Positions 11,934 through 24,122 of a stretch of DNA of 64,000 bases are shown piece by piece. Origin of the DNA: Parastagonospora avenae f. sp. tritici 18332-5 (Eukaryota > Ascomycota > Dothideomycetes > Pleosporales > Phaeosphaeriaceae); the NCBI GenBank assembly GCA_022559985.1, contig JAFJTR010000021.1:124001-188000 (forward strand), in the 5' to 3' direction. Positions within the stretch are counted from its first letter, which is position 1; every line of letters begins with the position of its first letter. Both the position numbers and the translations under genes were made by a program. A model generated the notes under the pieces. That model did not search any database, was not told where the DNA came from, and saw only the letters and a program-made list of their open reading frames with translations.

Positions 11934-12372
11934 GACGACCATGCACAACGAAGCGACTGCACCTTGACGGTCGAGCGCGCATGTCCCAAGGACACTCACC
12001 CACGACTTTTCGAACGAACCCGAACATCCCTTTTCTTGAACCTTCTCATGTCCACGTTTCTACTCCTCTTCACATCACTAATTGGCCTGTGTTCTTGGCA
12101 GTATCCCTTTACTTTTACGCTATACGCTTCTTGATATTATACCCATTACTGGAGCTGCACGTTTGATCCACGGATTTGCTTCTTGTATATGCATACATTG
12201 CCCTTTTCTTTACTTTCGGGCACGGCTGGGTGATACGGTTTGGCTTGCTTCTATAGGGCTACTACTATGTCGATTGTAATCTTGGGCTAGCTGGATTCAT
12301 GGATCCCACAATGAATCATTTTACACTTCACATGGCACACCTTGTGAGAAATAATGACCATTCAGGCATGGA
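11934..12372. other. Convergent intergenic region
   Basis: About 440 bp between the 3' ends of the alpha/beta hydrolase gene and the GH125 gene. T-rich untranslated sequence; no gene, RNA or repeat recognised. Confidence 0.6.
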
Positions 12373-14065
12373 CTAGAGAATGTACGCCTTTGCCCCTTCG
12401 CCAAACAACAAATGTGGCTTTCTTTGCGCCAAGTCGAGGATTGTTTGCGCGTACATGGAATTTGCCCACGCGAACCAGCTCCTCGTATAACTCTTCGCAT
12501 AGTCGACATTCACACTTTCGTGAATGAGTCCGTTCATGCTGACGTTCTTCACTGCGCCGAGACATTTCATGATCTCCTCGTCATCGTCACTGGTCATGGC
12601 TTGTACCAAGACGCTCATGGGCCATGCGCTTTGCAAACCTACGTGAGGGCCACCGATACCATTAAACTCGTCGCCAGTCAAGTAGTATGGATTGCCAGAT
12701 TTCTCGAGAATCATCCTGCGCGTGTTCTTGTAAATCTCGTTGGACGCGTCGACGAAGCCGAGCAGCGGCAGCGCCAGCAAGGAAGGGAGGTTTGCATCGT
12801 CCATGATGATGTGTGAGCCGTAACCATCGACTTCGAAAGCGAAGACTTCACCATACTTTTTGTGAGTAACTACGCCATGCTCCATGACACCCTTCTCGAT
12901 CTTTTCACCCCAGTTTTGGACTTGTTTGGCAATGTTCTTCTTGCCGGCTTTGTAGAGAAGGGTAGCAGTACGCTTCAGTTCGACACTGATCATTGCATTG
13001 GCAGGGATCAGGAAGCCTAGAATTGTGGCATCGTCGCTCGGTCGGAAGGCGCTGCGGACGAGACCCGTACCACCGTTGAGTGGATTGCCGATACCGCTGA
13101 GACCTAGCGTCTCTGTCCCGATGTTTGTTTGACGCTGGAAGGTGTACTCGTTGCCTTGGTACGATCCAGTCTTGTCGTCAAAGGTCCCCTTAGACTGATC
13201 ATGTAGGACGTCTAGAAGCGTGTCTAATGCAAGGAGCCACCTGCTGTTCAAGAATGCCGTGGAACCAGTATGGTTGTAGAATTGGTTGGCCAGCGAGAGG
13301 AAATGCGCAAGTGAATCCAGCTCGTACTTGCATTCGAACACAAATGACTCCTCGTATACAGGATGCACCGTGTCTCCATCGCCTTGAAAGGTCGGGAGAA
13401 GACCGCTTGGAGGCGGAGGCTGAAAGGCATTGCAGTATGGGGATCCGATGACATATTCGGCTTGCGTATTGATGGCTCCCAGTATCAGCTGGTGGATATC
13501 CTTGTCTTTCTTTGCAAGTAGCTGGTATTGCGCTAATTGATTTGTAGAATCACGTAACCACTCTGCATTAATATCTCCTGTGACAATGAAGCTTTGCGGG
13601 CCAGTCCATGCATCCGTGTCCCAGCTCTTTCTCGACGTTTTGTGCTTGGCCGTCTTATCAACGTGCCACCTCACGGTCGTGTCTAGTGTGTTTGGGAAGG
13701 CGTTTTCGAACAAGCGAGCCAGGTCCTTGTCCTCTATCCGGTCGTTCATATCGTCAATGACCCTCTCAACCAGGGGTGACTCGAAAGTGCGGCAGTATTT
13801 GGAAGGCCTCTGGAATGGTAGATGCATTGAGCCATTGCTGTACGGCAGGCTTGGAGAACGGTCAGTAGTGGAGGCGAGCACAGTCAGTGCTGACGTACTG
13901 TGGTCGCATAGCGTAGTTTTTGTAGTCTGGACATGCTGCCTTGAACTTGAGCGGGTCGATTGCAGCCCGTATGGGTTCTTGGTCTCCCACATTGTCGACG
14001 CCCGCCGAGACCCAAGTTAGGAAGAGCGAGGCCCCAGTGACAAAGCTGGACGTAGGAGCTCTCAT
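12373..14065 (-). CDS. Glycoside hydrolase family 125 exo-alpha-1,6-mannosidase (secreted)
   Basis: Two exons, 14065-13899 and 13849-12373, with a 49-nt intron; 547 aa. The start at 14065 gives a signal peptide (MRAPTSSFVTGASLFLTWVS) and then mature sequence. An upstream in-frame ATG at 14143 would bury the signal peptide. GH125 hallmarks are CRTFESPLVERVIDDMNDRI, LARLFENAFPNTLDTTVRWH, GDINAEWLRDSTNQLAQY (substrate-site region) and GGPHVGLQSAWPMSVLVQAM. GH125 enzymes are metal-independent inverting mannosidases acting on fungal cell-wall or N-glycan mannose. The protein is probably secreted or in the secretory pathway. Divergent from CLP1. Confidence 0.93.
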
Positions 14066-14589
14066 CGTGGGCAAACAGCCGAGCGGAAATTCGAAAACGT
14101 AAAGGCGTGAAGAAAGATATAGGACACGCGCTGAGAGCGACAAAAGGTGAGAGAAGCACGGAGCACAAACAGATAGCGGCGGGACGCTCAGCGAGGGAGG
14201 CTCAGCATTACCTTGTGAGAAAGTAAGAAGGGACGAAGGGGGCTCAGAACATGATAGCAGCAGGCTGGGGCGTTCTCAACAAGGCCCAAAATGCCAGTTG
14301 CACAATTCTGGCCTGGAATGAATGCTCGCGACTGGACCAAGGTAGCTTTTCGAGAGTGCACCTAAAGAGCGCCCCACAGCCCCACCAATAAACGTGCGAC
14401 CCGGCCGCAATGGCCCGTGCTCAAGCTCCAACCATCGTTCCTTCCTTTCGGCAGCTTGAGCCTCTTTCTCCTTCAACAACAACTGCCTCGGATAAGTGAT
14501 AGCGACACCTACAAGAAACGCCAGAGTGCTGCTGCAATAATTATCCGGGCATGCTTGCTCAGCACAGTTGTTCCACATTTGCGACCAAG
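14066..14589. promoter_or_regulatory. Divergent promoter region GH125 / CLP1
   Basis: 524 bp between the start codons of two divergent genes. In-frame ATGs upstream of both chosen starts (14143 on minus, 14551 on plus) may lie in the leaders. I could not assign specific factor sites. Confidence 0.5.
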
Positions 14590-16202
14590 ATGCTCTCCCT
14601 ACCAGGCCTCAACCTGGCTCCACAGCCCGCCGAACCGCTCAACGCCCCTACATCCACCGTCACCCGCACGCAAGATCTTGCTGCAAACACCGAATATCGC
14701 TTTGAGGTCAGCTTCGCTCGTACGCTGACTATCAAGCTACAGTCTGGCACTGCAGAGTTCTTCGGCACCGAGCTCGCGCCATCAACAACGTACAGCTTTC
14801 AAGGCACAAAAGGCGCGATTTTTACGTGGCATGGCTGCAGGCTGGAGATTGGCGGCGAAGTCGAATCAGACTATGTCGCCGAAGAGACGCCCATGATGAG
14901 CTGCACGAACTTGCATTTTGCGCTGGAGCTGCTGAGGGACCAGAGCGTGTCCAGTGGAAGCGCAGAGATGGGTCCAAGGGTACTGGTAGTCGGACCAGAG
15001 CACTCTGGCAAAACGTCACTGGTGAAGATCATGACCTCGTACGCCGCCAAGACCAGTCGGCAACCAATGGTCGTCAATCTCGACCCAAGACAAGGCATGC
15101 TCAGTATCCCAGGTTCTTTCTCAGCTGCTGCGTACTCGTCAATAGTAGACATTGAGGAGGGTTGGGGCAGTAGCCCAATCTCAGGACCTAGCCCAATACC
15201 AGTCAAGATGCCGTTGGTCTATCACTACGGACTCAAGGACCCAGAGGAAGGGAAAGTGTTCAAGCCACTCGTGACGCGCATGGCATTGGCAGTCACAAGT
15301 CGACTGGAGGAGGACAAGTTGAGCAAGCAAGCTGGCTTCATCATCGATAGCTCGGGCGCCATCAGCCAGGGCAGGAATGGCGTCTACGAGAACATAGAGC
15401 ATATTGTTTCTGAGTTTTCTGGTGCGTGTGATGTCTTGACTTTGTCGCCTCCCACTACACGTTCATAAACCCGACCTCGCCGCAGTACCAATCTTCACGC
15501 AACAACAGCAGCGACTCATTACATGCAGCGGTACATGTTCTTAGGCGAAACCCCGCTAACACGAGTCACAGTGAACGTCCTCATTACACTCGGCTCCGAA
15601 CGCCTTTATTCAGACCTCTCGCGAAAATACAGAAACCGCGATCCCTCAGAAACCGTCAATGTGATCCGCCTCGAAAAATCTGGTGGCTGCGTCAATCGCT
15701 CAGAAGAGTACATGAAAGCTCTTCGACACGCCCAGGTACGGGAGTACTTCTTCGGCCATGGCGATAACACGTTGGCACCAAGTAGTCAAACATGTGACTT
15801 TGGGGACTTGCATATTTTCCAAATTGTGGAAGGTATGTGGGTTTGGGGTAGCTGCAGCGTAGGAGATGATGTTAACAGTGGGTTGCAGGTAATGAAGGAG
15901 CGCTGTATCGCTCCGGCGACTACGACGAATACGACCCCAGCAACGTGTCTTTGGCGAGTATATACACGCGTGTTACGCCAACGCCCCCGCTGCAAAACTC
16001 CCTGTTGGCAATCACGACTGCTTCGCCCACGGATTCGCAGGATGTGATTCGCGACTCGAGCGTCAAGGGATACATCTATGTTGCCGATGTGGACGAGGCG
16101 AAGAAGAAAGTACGACTGTTGAGTCCTCAGCCAGGCATGATTCCAGGGAATGCAATGGTGCTGGGCAGCTGGCCGGAGGATGTGCCTGGTCTGGTGGGGT
16201 AG
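14590..16202 (+). CDS. CLP1: mRNA cleavage and polyadenylation factor Clp1
   Basis: Subunit of cleavage factor IA, which acts in pre-mRNA 3'-end processing; the family also includes RNA 5'-hydroxyl kinases. Exons 14590-15421, 15572-15832 and 15889-16202 give 468 aa. The N-terminal beta domain (TEYRFEVSFARTLTIKLQSG, AIFTWHGCRLEIGG) is followed by a P-loop domain with Walker A GPEHSGKTSL and NLDPRQGMLSIPGS, and the C-terminal domain with SVKGYIYVADVD. The start at 14590 (MLSLPGLNL) matches the family. The frame is open slightly upstream to 14551. Its 3' end faces the IPMK gene 178 bp away. The window also encodes FIP1, another polyadenylation factor, far away. Confidence 0.95.
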
Positions 16203-16380
16203 TTTCCAGTTATCTTGGAGGAACCTGGAACGGAAGAAGCCGAGGGGAAGTTAAGTAATGAAGGCTTTCCTGAAGAGGACGAATGGAGAACAAAGTCTAG
16301 AACCGACGGGTGTGCAACATGGGTATATGGCATTCTATGATCTATATGCTACCTTTGGAAGTAATGAAAAGCACTTGGTT

Positions 16381-17455
16381 TCACTCATCCGCTGCATCCA
16401 CTTCCTTCTCTGTTTTGTCCAGAAGTTGCTTCAAAATCTTGGCCGTACTCCGCATGCCTTTGAGGGCATTCTCATCCGGTCCTTTTCCTGGCTGCCACGT
16501 CGCGTGCGCGAAGTCGATCATTTTGACCGCCGCTAATTTCGGTAAGTTGTCTTCGTCCTCTTCTTCTTCCTCTGGGTGCGCGGACCGCAGAATCTGCTTG
16601 GTCTTTGCATACTCGTCCACATCACCCTCGTAGACAAGTAATATGCTCGCGCTGTACATCCTGCTCTCCTTTTTCTCAAACACCTCGATGATGTCCTTGA
16701 CCTCACCAAGGAAGAAAGCAAGCACTTCTCTCGCCCGCTCGAGCTCCGCTTGCGACTTGGTGCCGGGGAAAACATAAGAGATGAAGCCGTCCTCAACGTC
16801 TCCAGCGCTGAACCTGCGGCCATACATCTTGTTGAAGACCCAGTAGCCTCCGTCCTTGTCTGCTTCAACAAACTTCTGCAGTTCCTCAGGCGCGTCGGGA
16901 GCTGGTGTGCCCTTGTAAGTGCGCATGCCCGCAATCCTGAAGCCCAGGCTGCCGCTGGTTGTCTCCGCGCTGACGGCATCCAGCCTTGCTCTCTTCTCCG
17001 GCTTTGAGTCCTCGTCCCACAGCTGTGCGCCAAGCTTCAAATCCAGTACATTTGGCTTTTTGAACCCGTTTGTGATGTTCTCGAGGACGATGTGGAGCTC
17101 AGTCGAAAGCTTCTTCCCGTGCAAACGCTCCATGCTGCCGTCGTCTGTTTGTATTGTGCCGCTCTCTACGGCTGTGTCGGCGGTCTGTTCGGCGGAGAGA
17201 GTCAACTGGCCCATAAATGTCGGTAGGTGAGGAACGAGATCAGCATGTGATGCAGCTACAGACTCATAGAAGGCAACTTCAGCAACAGTACATGGCTTTA
17301 CCACCACAGCACCGCTTTCGTCGCTGAGGACGCCGTCGCTAGAGAGGTCCTGTCAGCTGGAGCTCAAACGAGGCGGCTCGGGTGGATGCATACTGGCCAG
17401 CAGCGGCATTGCCGAAGCTCTGCAGTTTCGACGCGTCGAAGGTTTTGGTAACCAT
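16381..17455 (-). CDS. IPK2: Inositol polyphosphate multikinase (Arg82/Ipk2 family)
   Basis: Phosphorylates inositol trisphosphate and higher forms, feeding soluble inositol phosphate signalling. Exons 17455-17394 and 17338-16381 (55-nt intron) give 339 aa. Across the junction the protein reads NAAAGHDGVLSDESG, as in ascomycete homologues; this decided the short first exon. Family signature PNVLDLKLG (the PxxxDxKxG motif), IAGMRTYKG, SASILLVYEGD and the catalytic-site MIDFAHATW are all present. An acidic insert (EEEEEDED) lies before the last motif. Confidence 0.93.
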
Positions 17456-18120
17456 TGTACAAGGCGAGAGCAGAGTCGAGCCTTTACTGTATAGCAAAGA
17501 TCTGTGATACTTGTTGGCTGGTGGTTCGTAGGACTCTGGAGGACCCCGCTGCCGTCAGCGAGCGAGTCCAGGGTCCAGCACGAGTCATGCAGCGTAAACA
17601 GAAGGAGCGACTACGTCGATAACTGCATATGTGACCACTCACCCACTGTGAGAGCTTGTTGAACCGTCTCTTCCATATCGTACATGAACTGGCTTCCTCA
17701 CGTGCTGATCCAGCATTGATGGGGTTACCAGCTGGTGGAAAACATGAACGCAACGGAGCAGCGTGTATCGACACCACCATCACAAAGCAATTGATTGTCT
17801 CCAAGATTGTACGAATAGCCAGCATGATCTTCCATTCTTCCATTTTCCCGTGACTCACTGTAAAAGTGCAACCGTCGTACCGTCGCCGATATGGAGGTGA
17901 GGGGCGAGCGTGCCTGCCGCCGCCTTTACACCGCCAGCCAGCTTCACCTGCACCAGGCCGCGAGCGCAGGCACCCGCTCTACGCGTTTGCTTCCCTAGTC
18001 TGCCTCCTACGTGGTTCTTAATTATCTCCTGCTTCCGTTCTGCTCGTCTCCCCATCTCCTCTACCCGTCTTCTCCTTTTCGAAAGACTGTGTGATCCTTG
18101 CCCGAAGGACACCAACCAAC
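17456..18120. promoter_or_regulatory. Divergent promoter region IPMK / La-Arb1
   Basis: 665 bp between divergent start codons. The open frame 17484-17858 on the minus strand is Cys/Ser-rich without family resemblance and I treat it as chance. A pyrimidine-rich stretch lies just before the La-Arb1 start, as is common near fungal transcription starts. Confidence 0.5.
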
Positions 18121-20003
18121 ATGACAACCACGGACACAACCCAGATGGCAGCCGCGCTGACCCAAGATGGGCCAGCGATTGAGACCAACGGCACCAGCCC
18201 TGCGCATTCTGCAGTTCTCGACCATCCTGAGGGCGATGCAATCCGTCGTCAAGTGAGTGTGGAGCCCACGTCATTCCATATTTTCATACTGATCAGTACA
18301 GGTTGAGTTCTACTTCTCCGATGAGAACTTGCCCACGGACCTCCATCTACTCCAGTGTTGTGGCGGTAGCGAAAACAAACCCGTCTCCGTCAGCCGCATC
18401 GTCGGCTTCAAGAAGATGCGAAGCTACAAGCCCAAAGCTCTTGTCGTCACAGCTCTTCGCCAGAGCTCATTCCTCGAAGTCTCTACTGATGGTAAGACTA
18501 TCAAGCGTAAGATCCCGTTGCAGGGAAAGTGCGCCATGGATAAAGACTTCTTTGAAGAGGACAACGATTTCGCGTACGATCCGCGCAACCGGAAACCCGC
18601 TGTGTTTCCTGTCGAGCAGCTGCCGCAAAAGAAGGCCGAGTACCCCCCAGGCGCAAGCAAGAATATGATGAAGCCGACTGGCTTTGAGGCTAACTATGTT
18701 GAGCCGCCTGTGAAGTCCGACGAAGCCGCAGAAGAAGAAGCCATGTACAGTCCAGACAAGCCATTCGTTGAGCGCATCGAGTTGGCCATTCAGCTTTTCA
18801 AGGAGAAACGGCGCATGCATCAGGAATATGCGCAGGTCTTCGATAAGCTGATGCAGATGGGAGGCGTTGACTCTAGTCAGCGCGTCGCTCAAGGCCTGTC
18901 CAGGCAGGAAATTGCCCAGATGGGTGCAGAGGAGCGTGCCATCGCGCGGGCTACTCACAGAGTGCCTTGGGATCGTGCAGAGGAAGACCATTGGGTGGTC
19001 GACTTCGCTGCCATTATTCGCGCTTTCCTGTCAGTCGCACTATCATCATCAGCTGCTTTTGTAACATCTCACTGACATCAACAGCTCTTCATGGTTCCCG
19101 GTTCACTATGGGTACAGTCCAAACGCGATCAAGAACGCCTGTCAAGTACCCAGATCATTCTACAACTATCTGCGCTACCACAATGTGTGCCCGGAGTACG
19201 ACCAACAACTGGAGGAGGCATTGAAGGCCTGCGATCTCGCCGAGCAGGAACTACCCAGAGTCTTCGCAGCTGGACTTGCTCTTCCTGGTGATTTCAACAA
19301 GTCGGCCAGCACCATCTTCGGCGGCGCACACGCTGGGATGTACACCGGTACTCAATCGTGGGCGGAAGAGATTCGATCAGAGGGCATCAAGTTTGAGGAC
19401 ACTGGCATCCGACATGAAGAGGCGAAGATCAAGTTTGCAACGGGAGTTGCTATTTTGGGCTCAGAAGAACAGTACAACAAGGTAGAGGCAGAAAATGTCA
19501 AAGTCATGGAGAAAGTCTCTGCAAGCCTCGAGGTAGTCGACATCCAGCCGCCCACGGAAGCCGCCAGGAATCATTTCCGAAAGCAGAGCGAAGTTGTTCG
19601 ACAAAAGCTCGGCCAACTTGAACCTATCGGCAAGCTCCTGTGCAAGACCTGGATTGACGACGACTGCGACGAATGGGATCTTCCCGGGGACAAATACCCC
19701 ATCGGCAAACCTCAGCGAGCTAGCGCTGGTCAGGAATACAGTTTCTGGGTTGAAGAGAGTGTGCTCAACGAGTGCTTCATCGGCATGAAGATTGATGCTA
19801 CAGTCATGACTCTGGACATCGGTATTACCATCATGGACGAGGTGCACGAGTCTCTGTGTAGCTTCTTTTCCTTCCTACCAAATGAGCTGTGGATGCAGAG
19901 GAAGCCAAAAGCATGGCACTGGCACAAGAAGGGTCTCGCTGAAGACGACGATGGCGACGTGGCCGGTGAACAGGGTGCGGAGGATGTGTTCGACGACGAG
20001 TAA
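18121..20003 (+). CDS. La-motif plus Arb1-domain protein (argonaute siRNA chaperone subunit-like)
   Basis: Exons 18121-18252, 18302-19029 and 19085-20003; 592 aa. Residues about 45-110 form a La-type RNA-binding motif (VEFYFSDENLPTD, SRIVGFKKMRSYKPKALVVT). From about residue 215 onward the sequence matches my knowledge of the Arb1 family: FVERIELAIQLFKEKRRMHQ, GGVDSSQRVAQGLS, SFYNYLRYHNVCPEY, SFWVEESVLNECFIG. In fission yeast Arb1 is part of the Argonaute siRNA chaperone complex in RNAi-directed heterochromatin; a role here is by analogy. The reading frame is continuous across both introns, so the two modules sit in one protein. The C-terminus is acidic (DDDGDVAGEQGAEDVFDDE). Confidence 0.85.
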
Positions 20004-21291
20004 GTGTTAATTCGCAAAGGCCAAGGCACTGCTTTCTCACTGTGCGGAGCGACCCCTTCGCGACGAGGTGCTGAAACGCTCCTGGATGCGGTTTCGTGGT
20101 TTCCGGAATAGACAGATCGTTCGGCCCGCATTCAATACATTATGCTTATGTCTCATTTTCAAGGCCAGCCAGCTTCACATTTCTACGATCCAGGTCTTCC
20201 GTCGGAGCACGAGATGTGCCATCTAAATAGCACGTTTAAAGAGAGGAATGAAATGTGATCTGCGAGCATTCTAGAGACTGTTCCTGGTGCAAATGACGAA
20301 CTCCTCGTGCTGTCCATATCTGGAAGCAAGAAAGATCTGCGACACCCAAAAAGGGATACATGATGACGATGTTTCCGCTTGCGTAGCCTCTGTGCTTCCG
20401 CCGGGATAGACCTAGCGGTGGCCCCCTGCGCCTCAAATATTCTCAAGCCTCAGCGCCCTCACAAAGTCTCCGCCAAATGCGCTCCACCACCAAGACGCAT
20501 GGAAAGAAATGCCGCACGAACACATGCCACGGGCGCATAGATGTACTCACCAAGATGTGGCAGCTTTCCCATGATGCTTGGCTATCAAGCCTCAAAGCAG
20601 CGGCGGACAGCAGATTGAGCACACTGGAAGTCTAAAGCATCGCGCTTCTCCCATTATTGATACCCCAACGACTCAATTGTTGCTGTGACACGAACAAACT
20701 CCGTACGGCTCGCAGCGGCGCCAACACTTGCCTTGCGTCGTGGACTGGCATCGCCAATGCCACCAGGCCAGACTCGGGGTAGCGGTTCATCTTCGCGGCC
20801 GATCGAATGCGCGTCTTTCATCAAGCCAAGCCGCCACGTGATACGTGCCAATGGACTTTGCGCAGCACGAAATGCCATGAGCCGGCTTGTCGTTTTTTGA
20901 ACAAACTGTATTTCCGTGTTGCGTTGAACTGGCGTAACCACAACTCTTCAGATAAGGACAAGCCAAGGATACATGATGTTACGGGACTGTTGCAGCAACA
21001 ACCGGTCAGGATTTGATTGCAGCGGAACATGCCAACCAGGTCCACGGTGCAAGGACGGGTTGGTGGCTCCGCGCGGGCTCAAGGCCGCCAAGCATCTTAT
21101 CCTCTCGGCAGAGCGGAGTCACTTAAGAATAACACAATGGCGCCGCCGTTCTTAGCCATGGCGTTTGCTCCTCTCTCCGCCGCTGAGCCTACTTCTACTG
21201 TGGATGCTCCGCCCCATGAGAGCGATGGATGCTGCGTTCTGGCCATGACCTGTTGAGCGCGACGACCAGCGGAACGCCCTAGCCTAGCACC
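20004..21291. other. 1.3 kb intergenic region
   Basis: Between same-strand La-Arb1 and RTA1-like genes. I found only short frames without recognisable content and no tRNA or transposon sequence. It holds the 3' end of one gene and the promoter of the next. Confidence 0.55.
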
Positions 21292-22389
21292 ATGATCACA
21301 AGACTAACGATGGAAGAATTACCGAAACGGGCTTTCGCCGGCAACTGTAAGCCTACTATCTCTCCATCGTCCATCACTATATGCGACTAACTTTATATAG
21401 CCTCCCAGCATCACATTCTCAATCCTTACATATACGACCCTAGCGAACCACTAGCCATCGTGGGCGCTGTATTGTTCACACTCATCAGCCTCTTCTCGGT
21501 TTACCAGTACATCCGAACACGATCATGGTTCTTCTGGGCAGCCATGATTGGCGTATTCAGCCTCACGTCAGGCCATATATGTCGTGTCATCTCCGCCTTC
21601 CATGAGCATCAGGACATTCCTTTCCTGGTCTCGTGGGTCATGATACTGCTAGCACCATCCTTTCTGGCTGCGGCATGCTATACCGCCTTCTCAAGAGTAG
21701 TCTGGTTCAGCTGTCCGACTTACGCCCTGAACTTCAAGACCTTGTGGTGCTTCCCGCGTTGGATAACACCCACATTCGTCATTTTCGACTTGTTCTCTTT
21801 CCTCATTCAACTCGTTGGTGCAAGTCAAATATCTACGCACTACGACAAGGACAAATCCTCGGACCGTACTATTGAGTCGGCAGAGGTGAAAGCACTCCCT
21901 GGTCGCATCATCCTTGTCCTCGGCCTCATCTTACAGATGATGTGCTTCGTGTCTTTCAGCATCATATCATGTCGCTACTTTTATATCTCGCGCAATTGGC
22001 GCGCTTTCGATCTCGGCGACATGAAGCTCTGGAGGAAACTATCCTACACCATCAACTTGTCGTCCATCATCATCGCACTGCGAGCGATCTACCGCACCAT
22101 GGAGATACCTCACGACAAAGACTATGGACTGAAGTACCTTCAGCATCACGAGTGGTGCTTCTGGGTTTTTGATGCAGCTCCAATAATGCTCGTCCTCATT
22201 GTCTTCGCAATCTGGCACCCTGGACACTACCTCCCGCGATCCTACACCGGTCTTGCACTGGACAAGGGCAGGGCAATGAAAGAGAAGGATGAGATCAGCT
22301 CGATGAATGGAGGAGTTCCTCAGGACAATGAGCTCAGACAGTTCAAGCCCGAGGACTTTGAACAGGGAAGCGCAGCCAGCAGAGTGTAA
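21292..22389 (+). CDS. RTA1-like seven-transmembrane protein
   Basis: Exons 21292-21346 and 21401-22389 (54-nt intron with GTAAGC donor and CTAAC branch) give 347 aa. The RTA1 family comprises fungal multispanning proteins linked to resistance to aminocholesterol-type compounds and to lipid movement. Hydrophobic segments are spread over residues 35-265 (for example VGAVLFTLISLFSVYQYI, IILVLGLILQMMCFVSFSII). Typical family residues include GHICRVI, the PGRIILVLGLILQ helix and HEWCFWVFDAAPIMLVLIVF. The last 70 residues are charged and cytosolic in character. The second exon start follows from phase (T|CC). Confidence 0.92.
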
Positions 22390-22897
22390 CAATGCTTGCG
22401 ACATGCGATGGTGAACTACGGAGTTCAAAAGGCGTTCGGGTCGGGAAGATACCATTGCATTTAGCGGGGCGGTGTTTTGATATTGCAGCAAATTGTAAGA
22501 TACCACATGTTCTAAAACTGCTCTCCATGCAGGCGCAAGAATATTTATATGTTTTACACTCCACGTCTGAATCATGTTCGGTTGGCCTGTCCTCTGTGTC
22601 GGCTGAATCTGGTTTATATATGTTCAGGTACGAACCAGCTTACTTTCTTACCGACTCACTGATTTGTGTGTATAATGAGAGGCGTTTGAATCTGCGAGAT
22701 AAAACGATTCCGTTCGGATGCATTCGTAAATGCCGCTGATGATGACGTGCGCGGGGGCGGGGCCTTCTCCCCCGCAACATTGATAATCGGGAATAGTGTC
22801 ACGCCCTAAGTATGTCAATTGTCCTCAGCCAAATTCCGCACTTATTTTCCCTTGGCTTTGTTCACGCAACATACACTTCGTATACTCCCAACAACTC
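22390..22897. promoter_or_regulatory. Promoter region of the quinone oxidoreductase gene
   Basis: 508 bp between same-strand genes. About 125 bp before the downstream ATG lies a GC-rich inverted repeat (arms 22751-22757 and 22769-22775, GCGGGGG / CCCCCGC) next to a TGACGT half-site at 22743-22748. Such elements could be factor-binding sites; this is inference. Confidence 0.45.
22751..22775. repeat. GC-rich inverted repeat upstream of ZTA1
   Basis: Seven-base perfect inverted repeat GCGGGGG...CCCCCGC with an 11-base spacer. It stands out from the surrounding sequence. Position relative to the ATG fits a promoter element. Confidence 0.6.
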
Positions 22898-24122
22898 ATG
22901 AGTCTAGCTTCTTCGGCTGTTTGCACAACAAGATTGCTCTCGACTCCCACGATTGCCTCCTCTGCAAGACTCGCTTCTTTGAAATCACAGCTTGGGTCAC
23001 GGGCGTTCGTTGTTAGAAACATGTCTTCGCTACCAAAGACGATGAAGGCTGTGCAGATCGAAAAGACTGGCGTACCAGATGTACTGCAGTACAAGACTGA
23101 TGTGCCCGTCCCCGAGCCAAAGGATGGCGAAGTGCTAGTTAAGAACGAATTCATTGGAATCAATTACATTGACACGTGAGTTATCAGTCTATACTTGTCC
23201 CACGCGTCGAACTAACATACATCAGATACTTTCGTTCTGGTGTATACAACCCGCCCTCGTTCCCATACATCCTAGGCCGTGAAGGGTCTGGAACCGTTGC
23301 TGCCGTGGGGCCCAATACACCCTCTGATCTATCAGTTGGCACGCGTGTTGCCTATATGGGACAGTATGCGTATGCAGAGTATACGGCGGCGCCTAGCAAC
23401 TACACAATTCCCATCCCGAACTCCATCGACACCAAGACCGCTGCGGCTTCCCTCCTTCAGGCTTTGACTGCTGTCACTTTGATCAGGGAAGCTCACGCTG
23501 TCCAGAAGGGCGACTGGATTCTCGTCACTGCTGCAGCTGGCGGTGTAGGATTGTGGTTATGCCAGCTGCTGAAAGCAGTTGGCGCAAGGACTATTGCGAC
23601 GGCGAGCACATCAGAGAAGCGTCAGCTAGCCAAGGACAATGGCGCCGAGGTGGTACTGGAGTACTTTGAAGATGACCGAGATGTGTTCGTTAAGAAGGTC
23701 CTGGAGATTACTGGTGGCGAGGGTGTACACGCCGTGTTTGATTCTGTCGGCAAGTCAACGTTTGATAGCTCTCTCGCGGTCGTAAGGAGGAAGGGTACCA
23801 TGGTGAGCTTTGGAAACGCGTCCGGTCCAGTGACTGGCTTTGCTCTTGCGTAAGTTCTCTTGGCCATTATCTTCTCCTCCTCTGCTTACATCGTTCTAGT
23901 CGACTCTCGGCGAAGAACGTCAGAATTGTGCGTCCCACGCTGTTCAACTACATCGCCACTCGCGAGGAGCTTCAAGAAGCTGCCAAGGAGTTGTGGAAGT
24001 TCATTGAGAAGGACGGGCTAAACGTCAAGATCCATGATGTTTACCCACTCAGCGACATCGTGCGCGCAACTCAGGATATTGAGAGTAGGAAGACCACAGG
24101 CAAACTAGTTTTGAAGCCTTAA
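22898..24122 (+). CDS. ZTA1: NADPH:quinone oxidoreductase, zeta-crystallin type
   Basis: Reduces quinones with NADPH and belongs to the medium-chain dehydrogenase/reductase superfamily without catalytic zinc. Exons 22898-23175, 23226-23849 and 23900-24122 give 374 aa. The first 40 residues are Ser/Arg/Leu-rich with few acids, consistent with a mitochondrial presequence. An internal start (MSSLPKTMKAVQIEKTG) would give a cytosolic form. Core motifs: NEFIGINYIDTYFRSGVY, GREGSGTVAAVGP, the nucleotide-binding motif TAAAGGVGLWLCQLLKAVGA and DSVGKSTFDSSL. Dual targeting from two starts is possible but unproven. Confidence 0.94.

Noticed and set aside
17484..17858. 125-codon minus-strand frame upstream of the IPMK gene
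   Set aside because: Composition looks random, no domain, and it lies in a promoter region with no sign of splice-linked partners.
18329..19075. La-motif protein as a separate gene ending at 19075
   Set aside because: The stop lies inside a well-formed intron (19030-19084), and joining the exons continues the Arb1 domain without a gap.
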